The notes: generated by a model not told the origin, from the sequence alone. A stretch of DNA of 11,081 bases from Deltaproteobacteria bacterium (GCA_016844545.1 JAENJC010000019.1:1-11081); one strand, 5' to 3'. Positions 1 to 6,701 are shown, counted from the stretch's first letter. Made by a program: numbers and translations.

Positions 1-535
1 CCACAAACAGGCTGCTGGACGCATAGTGGGATCCCAAAAAATCGCAACTGAAGAGGATCTTATCTTCTCTGCTATATGTAAACATGGTCTCCGGCCAGTG
101 GACCCACGGGGCCAACAGGAATTCAAGGGTCCGGCCTCCTATGGAGATAGTTTCCCTGTCTTTCACCGTTATGAATTTATCTTCAGCGATACAGAGGTGG
201 TCTATCAGCATATCTTTGCATTTCTGGTTTGTTAAGATTTTGGCATCAGGGTGAAGCTCGATTATTCTTGGAATGGAACCGGAGTGGTCCTGTTCGGCGT
301 GATTGGAGACAATGTAGTCAATCCTGTCAACCCCGAGCTTTTGCAGGTTTGCCAATAGTTCTTCCGCCCTGGCAGGATCAACGGTATCAATGAGAACAGT
401 CTTCTCGCTTCCTTTTACAATATAGGAGTTGTAGCTCGTGCCATGAGGCAGAGGTATCAGTTCGTCAAACAGCCTCCTGTGCCAGTCTATGGCGCCAACT
501 GAATACACTCCGTCCTTTAGAGTCCTTACCGCCAT
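1..535 (-). CDS. Flavodiiron protein (rubredoxin:oxygen oxidoreductase type), N-terminal part, cut by window edge
   Basis: Reading the minus strand from ATG at 535 gives 178 residues with no stop before the window edge. This is the metallo-beta-lactamase-like diiron domain of a flavodiiron protein, a cytoplasmic enzyme that reduces O2 to water or NO to N2O. Visible iron ligands are H79, E81 and D83 in NHAEQDH, H146 in WVHWPETM and D165 in SCDFLGSHY. These positions equal, as I recall them, those of Desulfovibrio gigas ROO; the last His ligand and the FMN flavodoxin domain would lie outside the window. A good ribosome site (AAGGAAGG) overlaps the end of the rubredoxin gene, whose stop is 2 nt upstream, so the two are translated from one message. 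Rubredoxin is the usual electron donor. Whether O2 or NO is the main substrate cannot be told from the sequence. Confidence 0.93.
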   Translation of the reverse strand, partial: MAVRTLKDGVYSVGAIDWHRRLFDELIPLPHGTSYNSYIVKGSEKTVLIDTVDPARAEELLANLQKLGVDRIDYIVSNHAEQDHSGSIPRIIELHPDAKILTNQKCKDMLIDHLCIAEDKFITVKDRETISIGGRTLEFLLAPWVHWPETMFTYSREDKILFSCDFLGSHYASSSLFV

Positions 536-537
536 AT

Positions 538-699
538 CTAACCTTCCTTCTCAAATTCATTTTTACCTGCACCGCACATTGGACAAACCCAGTCCTCAGG
601 CAGTTTATCAAAGGGTGTTCCTGGCTCTATCCCGGAATCAGGATCTCCTTTTTGAGGGTCATAGATATAACCACAGACTGTGCACACGTACCTTTGCAT
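538..699 (-). CDS. Rubredoxin
   Basis: A 53-residue protein starting at ATG 699 with ribosome site GGGAG about 8 nt upstream. It has the two rubredoxin knuckles: C6-T-V-C9-G-Y and C39-P-M-C42-G-A, which hold a single iron, plus the family segments [18 protein letters not shown] and LPEDWVCP. Length is normal for the family (50-55). It is a small cytoplasmic one-electron carrier. It sits directly upstream of the flavodiiron gene with 2 nt between the stop and the next start, so it very probably feeds electrons to that enzyme in O2 or NO detoxification. No clear promoter was found upstream; the gap to wrbA is largely occupied by a folded repeat. Confidence 0.95.
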   Translation of the reverse strand: MQRYVCTVCGYIYDPQKGDPDSGIEPGTPFDKLPEDWVCPMCGAGKNEFEKEG

Positions 700-754
700 C
701 TAACTACTCCCTTAAAAAGTTTTTCACCGCTGAGCATACAGAGGTCTCAGAGAA

Positions 755-861
755 TTAATACCAAGTTGCTTTCAAACATTAAATAATTGTAATCATAGAA
801 AGCTTACTTGGGATTATACCTGAGCCTTCATACCTTATCATTTGAAGGCGAATTGGTATAA
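755..861. repeat. Folded interspersed repeat, copy A
   Basis: An AT-rich element with nested inverted repeats. The main hairpin pairs CAAGTTGCTTTC (762-773) with GAAAGCTTACTTG (798-810), leaving a small internal bulge. A second hairpin pairs GCCTTCA (824-830) with TGAAGGC (843-849). The outer ends ATACCAA (758-764) and TTGGTAT (853-859) are also inverted repeats. The main hairpin arms recur at 6881-6936 in the opposite orientation with a different loop. The element fills much of the gap between wrbA and rubredoxin. It could be a REP-like or MITE-like non-coding repeat; no transposase is present. Confidence 0.7.
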
Positions 862-927
862 ACAACACGTCCATACATAAGCATAACTGCTGATGCTTCT
901 CAATTGCAGCTTGCCATAAGAGTCCAC

Positions 928-1542
928 TTATTTCCCCACCAGGCGCTTCGTTATCTCCGCCACGTGCTTTCCCTGGAACCGGGCGATGGCCAGTTCGTTC
1001 TCGCTCGGTAATCTGCTTCCGTCTCCCCCTGCAATGGTAGAGGCGCCGTATGGGCTTCCACCAGTTATTTCATCAAGGGTCATCTGCCTCTTTTCTGAAT
1101 AAGGCACCCCGACTATTATCATCCCCTGGTGCAAGAGTGTCGTGTGGAAGCTGAGTATGGTAGACTCCTGACCTCCGTGTTGCGTTGCGCTGGAGGTAAA
1201 GACGCTCCCGACCTTCCCTATCAAGGCCCCTTCCATCCAAAGGCCTCCTGTTGCATCAAGGAAAGAGCGCATCTGAGCAGTCATCATCCCGAAACGTGTC
1301 GGTGTGCCGAAGATAATTGAATCTGCCTTTGATAAGGCATCCATAGTCGCCACCGGTATATGAGCAAACTTCTTTTTTGCTTCAGTTGCGCCCATCTTTG
1401 CCAGAATCTCTGAAGAAAGCGTTTCAGGAACCTGGAAGAGGCCGACCTCCGCACCGCTCACTTCTTTCGCACCCTCTGCAACGGCCTCAGCCATGCGATA
1501 GATATGACCGTACATACTGTAAAATAGAATGTTTACCTTCAC
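928..1542 (-). CDS. wrbA: WrbA-type NAD(P)H:quinone oxidoreductase
   Basis: A 204-residue flavodoxin-fold protein of the WrbA family, which binds FMN and reduces quinones by two electrons, avoiding semiquinone radicals. Visible family motifs are the FMN phosphate loop [10 protein letters not shown] (9-18), GTPTRFG (79-85), the [10 protein letters not shown] loop (117-126) and GGSPYGAS with GGDGSR and [12 protein letters not shown] near the C-terminus. Length matches the family (about 200). The start is GTG at 1542, preceded by the G-rich ribosome site GGGGGGAG; the next in-frame ATG would remove the first strand and the phosphate loop. An intrinsic terminator lies only about 20 nt upstream of the start, just after a small Cys-rich gene, so transcription of wrbA may depend on read-through or on a start very near the gene. 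Confidence 0.95.
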   Translation of the reverse strand: MKVNILFYSMYGHIYRMAEAVAEGAKEVSGAEVGLFQVPETLSSEILAKMGATEAKKKFAHIPVATMDALSKADSIIFGTPTRFGMMTAQMRSFLDATGGLWMEGALIGKVGSVFTSSATQHGGQESTILSFHTTLLHQGMIIVGVPYSEKRQMTLDEITGGSPYGASTIAGGDGSRLPSENELAIARFQGKHVAEITKRLVGK

Positions 1543-1562
1543 CTCTCCCCCCTTTTATTCGT

Positions 1563-1600
1563 AAAAAAAGCCTCCACGGCACATTTTGTATCAGGGAGGC
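1563..1600 (-). terminator. Intrinsic terminator or attenuator between the nine-Cys gene and wrbA
   Basis: On the minus strand GCCTCC (1600-1595) pairs with GGAGGC (1575-1570), with a 19-nt loop, followed at once by seven T (1569-1563). It starts 6 nt after the nine-Cys gene stops and ends about 20 nt before the wrbA start. The stem is short and the loop long, so efficiency is probably partial. Its position directly in front of a ribosome site makes it a candidate attenuator as well as a plain terminator. Confidence 0.55.
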
Positions 1601-1606
1601 CACTCT

Positions 1607-1714
1607 TCACTTGCATGTGCATCCCGATGATTTCTTACCACATCCGCTGCACACGCCATTTTTAATAGGTTTCCCGCATTTCTTGCATGGTGAACATCCA
1701 CACGTTTGACACAT
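1607..1714 (-). CDS. Cys-rich 35-residue protein, probably metal binding
   Basis: A 35-residue protein beginning MCQTCGCSPCKKCGKPI and ending KKSSGCTCK. Nine cysteines (2, 5, 7, 10, 13, 22, 25, 32, 34) fall in C-x2-C, C-x-C and C-G-x-C style pairs, with a basic overall charge from eight lysines. It looks like a small zinc-ribbon-like or metallothionein-like protein; pairs such as C10/C13 and C22/C25 would suit one tetrahedral metal site. The start is firm: GGAGGTGATT lies just upstream of ATG 1714, and a promoter-like TTGACA sits further up. It is followed by a terminator-like hairpin and then wrbA. I do not recognise a named family. The alternative role is a Cys-codon-rich leader peptide for wrbA, but the strong ribosome site and knuckle spacing favour a real protein. 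Confidence 0.75.
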   Translation of the reverse strand: MCQTCGCSPCKKCGKPIKNGVCSGCGKKSSGCTCK

Positions 1715-1747
1715 AATAATCACCTCCTTATTAATTGGCCATATTAA

Positions 1748-1777
1748 ATTAATGCCATATCAATCGGAGGATGTCAA
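1748..1777 (-). promoter_or_regulatory. Candidate sigma-70 promoter for the nine-Cys gene
   Basis: On the minus strand a perfect TTGACA (1777-1772) is followed after 18 nt by ATTAAT (1753-1748), four of six matches to the -10 consensus. It lies about 35 nt upstream of the ATG at 1714. The -35 is convincing; the exact -10 is less certain because the region is AT-rich. Confidence 0.5.
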
Positions 1778-1841
1778 GGAGAGCAGGGATTCCAGAGACA
1801 ATCGATCCTTACGACAGTAACTTCAGGCAGAAACTTCAACC

Positions 1842-1876
1842 TTGACAATTATAGCGAAAAACGGTAGGAATAATAA
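1842..1876 (+). promoter_or_regulatory. Weak candidate promoter for the DUF4388 gene
   Basis: TTGACA at 1842-1847 is followed by an AT-rich stretch (TAGGAATAATAA, 1865-1876), about 40-50 nt upstream of the GTG start at 1917. The -35 is perfect, but the hexamer at the right spacing (TAGGAA) is a poor -10. Confidence 0.35.
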
Positions 1877-1916
1877 CTTGATACATGTTTTACAGAAGGA
1901 TTAGAGGAGTTAATCA

Positions 1917-2456
1917 GTGGCAATTTCCGGCGACATAGATACAATGCCTCTTGCAGACCTTTTCCAATGGGTTGAGATGAACAGAAAGACCGGCTGCCTT
2001 GAAGTTAAATGGCAACATGAATGGAATATCATGGAAAAGAGGATATATTTTCAAAATGGGGTCATCGTATTTGCCTCTTCAAACAAGCAGAAGGAACGGC
2101 TAGGAGAGTTTCTTATCTTAAAAAAACTTATAGCTAAAGAAGATTTTGAAAAGTGCCTGAAAGAGGGGAAAGAACAAAACAGAATGATGACGGATGTCAT
2201 GCAGTCCAACAAACTCATTTCAAAGGAAAAGCTCACAAATGTGCTGACAGAGCTGGCCGAAAGCATTATATGCGATCTTTTTCGTTGGGAGAAAGGGACA
2301 TTCTCTTTTACAACCCATCCTGTTCCTGAGCCTATACTTAAGGCTGAAATCCAGTTGAACGGTCAGGGGATAATAATGGAGGCGCTCCGCAGGCTTGATG
2401 AGGAAAGAAAAGACGGCCCTATGGATGAAGTAGAGATTCTGGATGAGATATTTTGA
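1917..2456 (+). CDS. Stand-alone DUF4388 (PATAN-like) protein
   Basis: A 179-residue soluble protein. The N-terminal segment GDIDTMPLADLFQWVEMNRK followed by TGCLEV, and then RIYFQNGVIVFASS, is typical of DUF4388/PATAN domains, found alone or fused to response regulators in Nitrospirota, deltaproteobacteria and cyanobacteria. The middle (about 75-125) is charged and helical (LGEFLILKKLIAKEDFEKCL), and the end is acidic. There is no receiver domain or membrane segment. The start is GTG at 1917 with AGAGGAG about 7 nt upstream. These domains are thought to act in regulatory or protein-interaction roles; no reaction is known. It is transcribed alone, divergent from the nine-Cys gene, and ends before a strong shared terminator. 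Confidence 0.85.
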   Translation: MAISGDIDTMPLADLFQWVEMNRKTGCLEVKWQHEWNIMEKRIYFQNGVIVFASSNKQKERLGEFLILKKLIAKEDFEKCLKEGKEQNRMMTDVMQSNKLISKEKLTNVLTELAESIICDLFRWEKGTFSFTTHPVPEPILKAEIQLNGQGIIMEALRRLDEERKDGPMDEVEILDEIF

Positions 2457-2514
2457 CGGTTCATCTCAAATATAGATACATAAGATGTTCCGTTTCTGAT
2501 AAATCAGGTTAAAT

Positions 2515-2545
2515 AAAAAAGGCGGCCAATGGCCGCCTTTTCTCA
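2515..2545. terminator. Bidirectional intrinsic terminator
   Basis: GGCGGCC (2521-2527) and GGCCGCC (2531-2537) form a GC-only 7-bp stem with loop AAT. Six A precede it and TTTT follows, so both strands see a stem followed by a T tract; the minus-strand tract is longer. It lies between the converging DUF4388 gene and acsC and would end both transcripts. Confidence 0.93.
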
Positions 2546-2566
2546 TGTATCGTATCCGATATGTTA

Positions 2567-3904
2567 CTAAGCCCTTCCCTTCAGGAACGCCGGGAGCTGG
2601 TTCGCCTCTCTCGGGCCAACCACGACCTTCCACCCATCACCAAGTTTATCTTCAAGGGAGCCGGAAAGGACTGAGACATACCCTGGGAGGATAAGCTCCT
2701 TCTTTGCAACAAGCTTAGAGGCCTCGCTATCCTTAATAAAGTTGGATATGGAGCCTGCCACAAACTTACCTGCGGCCCATGCCGTGAGGACTGAAAGGCC
2801 TTCCACGTTCATGATGGCCAGCCAGCACGGGACCTTGCTGTTCTCAATCTCTCCCCTTACAATAAAGTAAGTAAGGGAGAAGTTGGTTGTGATCAACAGA
2901 GGAGAGTTCTCGTTTGCATCTCCGATCTTGTATATCTTCTGCTCGACCTGCATAGGGACCTGCGGGTCTGTGTATATGTTCTGCCTCAGGGTGAGGAGGG
3001 CGAGGGTCTTCCACTTCTCTATGCTGTTCACAACTATTATGGATGCATACTTCATGATGCCGATGGAGGCCACGGCAGCCTCTAACGTGGAGTCGTCCCT
3101 GCCGACAAAGGAGATTACGGGGAATCCAAGGGGCTTGAAAGACTTCTTGAGGGCTGCCCTCCTTATCATTGTGTACTCTTCAACCATCTCCTTTGCTGTC
3201 CTGGCGCCTGAGTCAAGGACTATATCCGTAATACCCATACCCTTTGCTTTTTCAGAAAGGTCTGATAAGGCGTCAAGACCCTTGGCGTAAATCCCCAAGG
3301 CAACCTTCTTTTCCTTGGCAATCTTCACCATTGCATCAAGATTTTCAGCATTTGCGCCATAAACAAGAGGCTTCTTGTCGGCGCAATGCCCAATAGCGGC
3401 CTCTATGGAGGCAGGGTTGGAAGAGTTTAGGATAAGACCGGCATTTGGAGCCCCGTCAGCCACCTGCTTTACAACAGCGGCAAACTTTGCAGGGTCACCT
3501 GATTCGTCTGTAATACAGACCAGGTCGACTCGGAGCATCTGGCCTACCCTGTCAATCTCTGAGGAGTTGACATCAGCTATGTGCTTTCCTATCGCATCCG
3601 CACCCTCTGTGTCTTTTATGTTCAGGGCTATAGGGCAGGGATTGACAAACTTTTTCTCATGCCTGGAGAGGACTGTCTCTTCTCCTACTTTTATCCCTTT
3701 GGGTCCCAAGGTGATCCCCTTTATGGGAGGCTCAGCCGCAGCGCCTAAAAATTTCTTCGCCTCTTCAGACAGGTCAGGGCATTTATCTGTGCTTTCCTGC
3801 AATGCCGCCAGTTTCATGGCAAATGCGAGACAGGTCGGGTAACCGCACTTCTTACAGTTTGTTTTAGGAAGGTGCTTAAATATCTCTACGCCGGACAGGG
3901 CCAT
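2567..3904 (-). CDS. acsC: Corrinoid iron-sulfur protein, large (gamma) subunit
   Basis: A 445-residue protein. The N-terminal [4Fe-4S] domain holds C17-x2-C20-x4-C25-x16-C42 (NCKKCGYPTC, then KCPDL), the cluster that reactivates oxidised cobalamin. A TIM-barrel-like middle follows, and the C-terminal part (LTAWAAGKFVAGSI through GWKVVVGPREANQLPAFLKG) matches the cobalamin-binding region of the family. With AcsD it carries the methyl group from methyl-tetrahydrofolate, delivered by AcsE, to acetyl-CoA synthase in the Wood-Ljungdahl pathway. Length is normal. ATG 3904 has AAGGAG about 8 nt upstream and lies 15 nt after acsD. It is the last gene of the acsE-acsD-acsC unit and ends at the terminator near 2530. 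Confidence 0.97.
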   Translation of the reverse strand: MALSGVEIFKHLPKTNCKKCGYPTCLAFAMKLAALQESTDKCPDLSEEAKKFLGAAAEPPIKGITLGPKGIKVGEETVLSRHEKKFVNPCPIALNIKDTEGADAIGKHIADVNSSEIDRVGQMLRVDLVCITDESGDPAKFAAVVKQVADGAPNAGLILNSSNPASIEAAIGHCADKKPLVYGANAENLDAMVKIAKEKKVALGIYAKGLDALSDLSEKAKGMGITDIVLDSGARTAKEMVEEYTMIRRAALKKSFKPLGFPVISFVGRDDSTLEAAVASIGIMKYASIIVVNSIEKWKTLALLTLRQNIYTDPQVPMQVEQKIYKIGDANENSPLLITTNFSLTYFIVRGEIENSKVPCWLAIMNVEGLSVLTAWAAGKFVAGSISNFIKDSEASKLVAKKELILPGYVSVLSGSLEDKLGDGWKVVVGPREANQLPAFLKGRA

Positions 3905-3919
3905 ATCAATTCTCCTTAA

Positions 3920-4861
3920 TTAAATAAGTTCGCTAACAAGCTTATTTACAGTCTCAATCGCCTTCGGATGCCTCATCACAAGGAGGTTGCAACCCGCCAT
4001 AATCATGGTTGAGGCAGTAATAGATTCCCACACAATCCCCCTCTCCGTAAGTGCGCCCCATTCGGGAAGCTCGGACTCCGGGGCTGCGCTCTCTTTTGTC
4101 TTCCATACGTTTGGACCAATATCGCACAAGAGAGGAGTCTGCATCATCGGGTCGTTCTGGACAAGGGCAGCCTGGCGGATCCTCTCCATTACGGAATATG
4201 TATATTCGATACCGTATCCCAGTGCAGAGGACATGGGATCCATTATGATATTGTCCTTATTGAACCCCATCTGGGTTATAAGGATGTTCAACTGCTTTGC
4301 AAGGTTCACATCAAGCTGGCTCATGGCAATGAGCTTGTGGTTGTTGGCTATGGCCGCTGTAACTATGGTCTTGTAGTTCTCCTCCTGTGCCTTTCCGAGG
4401 ATGCATTCCCTGCCCTTAGCAGCTTCAGCAGCAGCCTTCAGCACCTGGGCGTCCTTTTCTATATGTCCGCTCCCCAAAATCATTAAAGGAACATCTATTG
4501 CGGAAAGGACCTCTGTTACGGTCTTCACAGCATCTTCCGCCGACCTGTTCTCTCTGTCGGGATGGGTCCCTGCGAGTCTAAGGGCTACGATCTTTGCGCC
4601 GAGGGAATCCTGACAGAACCTGGCCCATTTGGCAGGAGATTCACTTACGCCGTCATAGGCCTTTCTCACCGTGTCAGGCCAGTCCGATGGCGCAACATCC
4701 TGGATCTCAATAGCAATTAAAGGCCTGTTTGGGATGCTGCACTCAAATGAAAGGAACGGCAGACCGTTCTCTCCCCCTACTGTAACTGCTTTGTCCCCTG
4801 AACCAAAGGTCAGGGCGTTTACTTTACCTGCATAGGTATCTTTAGGTATCACAAAAGGCAT
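3920..4861 (-). CDS. acsD: Corrinoid iron-sulfur protein, small (delta) subunit
   Basis: A 313-residue TIM-barrel protein with the CFeSP delta-subunit signatures: PFLSFECSIPNRPLIAIEIQD near residues 35-55, KIVALRLAGTHPD, MILGSGHIEKD, IIMDPMSSALGYGIEYTYSVMERIRQAAL and the ending MIMAGCNLLVMRHPKA. It pairs with AcsC and helps cradle the B12 cofactor during methyl transfer. Length is normal for bacterial forms. The stop of acsE (TAG) is part of its ribosome site TAGGAGG, 8 nt before ATG 4861, so translation of the two is coupled. It contains no iron-sulfur motif, as expected. Confidence 0.97.
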   Translation of the reverse strand: MPFVIPKDTYAGKVNALTFGSGDKAVTVGGENGLPFLSFECSIPNRPLIAIEIQDVAPSDWPDTVRKAYDGVSESPAKWARFCQDSLGAKIVALRLAGTHPDRENRSAEDAVKTVTEVLSAIDVPLMILGSGHIEKDAQVLKAAAEAAKGRECILGKAQEENYKTIVTAAIANNHKLIAMSQLDVNLAKQLNILITQMGFNKDNIIMDPMSSALGYGIEYTYSVMERIRQAALVQNDPMMQTPLLCDIGPNVWKTKESAAPESELPEWGALTERGIVWESITASTMIMAGCNLLVMRHPKAIETVNKLVSELI

Positions 4862-4869
4862 GGTTCCTC

Positions 4870-5661
4870 CTACATCTCTAAATAAGAATGGGCGTAAAGC
4901 CTCTTTTCCATAAGCACTTCAACTGTCTTCATCGTATCCATAAATTCCTTGTCATTGGGGTCCGCAATAGCGGAATAAAGTCCCTCATACATAAGCAGGA
5001 CAAGAAAGTTTCTGGTGATAATCCCCCTCAACTCCTTCGGAGCGCCGTTTGCGATATTGGAAAGACCGACAGTGGTCTTCATCGGCGGGTCGTTCAACTC
5101 CCTGAAGAGCCTTATGGCCCTGATCGACTCCTTGCACTTGTCCTGCTGAAAGGGGACCGGTAGGATAAGCGGGTCAAGCCAGATGTCCTCCATAGGAACG
5201 CCGCACTCCATGGCCTTGCCCATTATGTTTGCCGCAACCTCGCACCTCTCTTCAGCCAGGGCAGGGATTCCCTTTTCCGTAAGTGTAAGCGCTATGATCT
5301 CCGCATTATACTCCCCTGCCAGCGGCATCATGTTGTTAAGCCTTTCCTCCTCGCCTGATGCCGAATTAATGAGCGCCCTTCCCCACTTGTTGTTATGGGC
5401 CTTAAGACCTGCTATCATGGCAGCCTTGTTGGTTGTATCAAGGCATAAGGGGACGGGCACCACTTCCTGTATCACCTTTACCGCCCAGTCCATCAGCTGA
5501 GGGCCGTCATCCTCTGCAGGGCCTATGCTGACATCAATATAATTTGCGCCCTTTTCAAACTGCGTCCTGGCCAGTTCCTGAAGCGGCTTGGGGTCCCTGG
5601 CAGCCATTGCCTCCCTCACCTTCTTGGCAATGACGCTGATTCTCTCACCTATAATAATCAT
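4870..5661 (-). CDS. acsE: 5-methyltetrahydrofolate:corrinoid iron-sulfur protein methyltransferase
   Basis: A 263-residue pterin-binding TIM-barrel enzyme that moves the methyl group of methyl-tetrahydrofolate to the cobalt of AcsCD. Visible motifs are GERISV at the N-terminus, YIDVSIGP (41-48), PLCLDTTN (71-78, with D75), LINSAS (N99), WLDPLILP (D163) and GLSNIANG (N202); these match the folate-binding Asp and Asn residues described for the Moorella enzyme within a few positions. An upstream in-frame TTG at 5691 is possible, but ATG 5661 has a perfect AAGGAG 6 nt away and begins at the conserved MIIIGERIS, so I use it. First gene of the acsE-acsD-acsC operon, behind a strong promoter. No acsA, acsB or cooC is adjacent. 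Confidence 0.97.
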   Translation of the reverse strand: MIIIGERISVIAKKVREAMAARDPKPLQELARTQFEKGANYIDVSIGPAEDDGPQLMDWAVKVIQEVVPVPLCLDTTNKAAMIAGLKAHNNKWGRALINSASGEEERLNNMMPLAGEYNAEIIALTLTEKGIPALAEERCEVAANIMGKAMECGVPMEDIWLDPLILPVPFQQDKCKESIRAIRLFRELNDPPMKTTVGLSNIANGAPKELRGIITRNFLVLLMYEGLYSAIADPNDKEFMDTMKTVEVLMEKRLYAHSYLEM

Positions 5662-5667
5662 CAAGTG

Positions 5668-5673
5668 CTCCTT
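5668..5673 (-). promoter_or_regulatory. Ribosome binding site fixing the acsE start
   Basis: AAGGAG on the minus strand, 6 nt upstream of ATG 5661. It lies inside the longer possible reading frame from TTG 5691, which has no such site, and so decides the start. Confidence 0.85.
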
Positions 5674-5705
5674 CAGAGATAATACTAACAACCAATTGGG
5701 GGCAA

Positions 5706-5734
5706 ATTGTATACAGTGTGCAACAGAAAGTCAA
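5706..5734 (-). promoter_or_regulatory. Sigma-70 promoter of the acsE-acsD-acsC operon
   Basis: On the minus strand TTGACT (5734-5729), a 17-nt spacer and TACAAT (5711-5706): five of six matches in each box. Transcription would start near 5699, leaving a leader of about 38 nt before acsE. No separate operator was identified. Confidence 0.85.
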
Positions 5735-5767
5735 GATTTTTTTCGGCAAAATTTACTACCAAAAAAC

Positions 5768-5796
5768 TTGAATTTGTTTAAATTTACCTTTATAAT
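5768..5796 (+). promoter_or_regulatory. Sigma-70 promoter of the response regulator
   Basis: TTGAAT (5768-5773), a 17-nt spacer and a perfect TATAAT (5791-5796), with a predicted start near 5803 and about 35 nt of leader. It is divergent from the acs promoter, with the two -35 boxes about 33 bp apart. Confidence 0.85.
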
Positions 5797-5837
5797 TTTC
5801 TCAGTAATTTTTTATACCAGACTAAGGGGTAAATTAT

Positions 5838-6203
5838 ATGCAGGGCAAGGAAACTTTGCTGCTGATAGATGACGACAAAGATATCCTTTCTATAACCAGA
5901 ATGATGCTGGAGGGGTGTGGTTTCTCCGTCCTTACGGCCAACAGCGGCCGCAAAGGGGTCAATATTTTTCGTGAGAATACAGACAAGATAAAGGTTGTAT
6001 TAATAGACCTGATTATGCCGGATATGGATGGGATAGAGGTATTCCGGGAAATGAAAAAGATTAGAAGCGACGTAAAGGTAATTCTTGTCAGCGGGTATAA
6101 TAACGAAGAGATCAAACGCCGTTTCTGCGATGATGGCTTTGCAGGCTTAATCCAGAAACCGTATGACGTGGAATATCTATTAAATAAGATCAGAGCAATT
6201 TAG
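5838..6203 (+). CDS. Single-domain response regulator (CheY-like receiver)
   Basis: A 121-residue protein made only of a receiver domain. The acidic pocket is LLLIDDDKD (D11-D13), the phosphorylated Asp is D57 in VVLIDLIMPDMDG, the switch Ser is S85 in VILVSGY, and the conserved Lys is K107 in IQKPYD. There is no DNA-binding or enzymatic output domain, so it must act through a partner, as a phosphorelay intermediate or as a regulator by contact. No kinase is in the window. ATG 5838 has AAGGGG about 8 nt upstream and a strong promoter. It diverges from the acs operon; its stop overlaps the stop of the converging osmC-like gene by 4 nt. Confidence 0.93.
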   Translation: MQGKETLLLIDDDKDILSITRMMLEGCGFSVLTANSGRKGVNIFRENTDKIKVVLIDLIMPDMDGIEVFREMKKIRSDVKVILVSGYNNEEIKRRFCDDGFAGLIQKPYDVEYLLNKIRAI

Positions 6204-6625
6204 GTCCCCTCTGATATCCTCCAGCTTATCTCGATCTTTGCCAGAGGCCTTAGCGTTGCCATTACTGAGCAGTACTTTTCTTCTGAAAGTTTTACCGCCC
6301 GCTCAACAACAGCCTTAGAGAGTTTATCACCCTTAAATACATATTCCACAGAAACACGGGTAAAAACGTGCGGATCTTCAATAACCCGTTTTTCTCCGCC
6401 TATATTGATAGTCAGGGCGGCCACCTCCTGCCTCTTCTTCTTCATGATAGATATAACATCCATCCCGGTACAGCCGCCTAAGGCAACTAGGAGAAGGTGC
6501 ATGGGTCGGAAGCCCGAACTCCTCCCACCGTGCTCCTGGTCTGCATCCATGACAAGAGAATGTCCGTCAACAGATTCCCCGACGAACTGCATATCTCCGG
6601 TCCAGTGTACATTGACATCAATCAT
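6200..6625 (-). CDS. OsmC/Ohr-family protein
   Basis: A 141-residue OsmC-fold protein. The two Cys of the family are present: C52 in LVALGGCTGMDVISIM and C119 in EEKYCSVMATL, the pair that reduces organic hydroperoxides in Ohr and OsmC. The sequence (HWTGDMQFVGES, then GFRPMHLLLVALGGCTG) resembles the YhfA-like branch, whose substrate is unclear, more than Ohr. Length is normal. ATG 6625 follows a perfect AGGAGG. A palindrome CTTAACAGGTTAAG lies about 36 nt upstream. It is the last gene of a co-directional run that includes an ArsR regulator, a DUF2892 protein and two very small proteins. It converges on the response regulator with a 4-nt overlap of stop codons and no terminator between them. 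Confidence 0.9.
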   Translation of the reverse strand: MIDVNVHWTGDMQFVGESVDGHSLVMDADQEHGGRSSGFRPMHLLLVALGGCTGMDVISIMKKKRQEVAALTINIGGEKRVIEDPHVFTRVSVEYVFKGDKLSKAVVERAVKLSEEKYCSVMATLRPLAKIEISWRISEGT

Positions 6626-6660
6626 AAAAGCCTCCTAAAGGATTAATAAGGTTGCACAGG

Positions 6661-6674
6661 CTTAACAGGTTAAG
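6661..6674. promoter_or_regulatory. Candidate operator upstream of the osmC-like gene
   Basis: CTTAACAGGTTAAG is an inverted repeat (CTTAAC-AG-GTTAAG) centred about 42 nt upstream of ATG 6625. Its size and place suit a repressor site, but no regulator family can be assigned and no clear -35/-10 pair was seen next to it. Confidence 0.3.
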
Positions 6675-6701
6675 AAATCTTTCGCAATGCTGCTATATCA
6701 G

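Noticed and set aside
489..758. 89-residue plus-strand open frame
   Set aside because: It is antisense to rubredoxin and the flavodiiron gene, both clear by iron-ligand motifs.
879..898. Hairpin AAGCAT / ATGCTT downstream of wrbA
   Set aside because: Only six weak pairs and no T tract on the minus strand, so not a supported terminator.
3375..3842. 155-residue plus-strand open frame, and similar ones at 2883-3290 and 3987-4376
   Set aside because: Antisense shadows of acsC and acsD, with no ribosome sites and no recognisable domains.
5662..5691. TTG-start extension of acsE by ten residues
   Set aside because: It contains the ribosome site of ATG 5661 and lacks one of its own.
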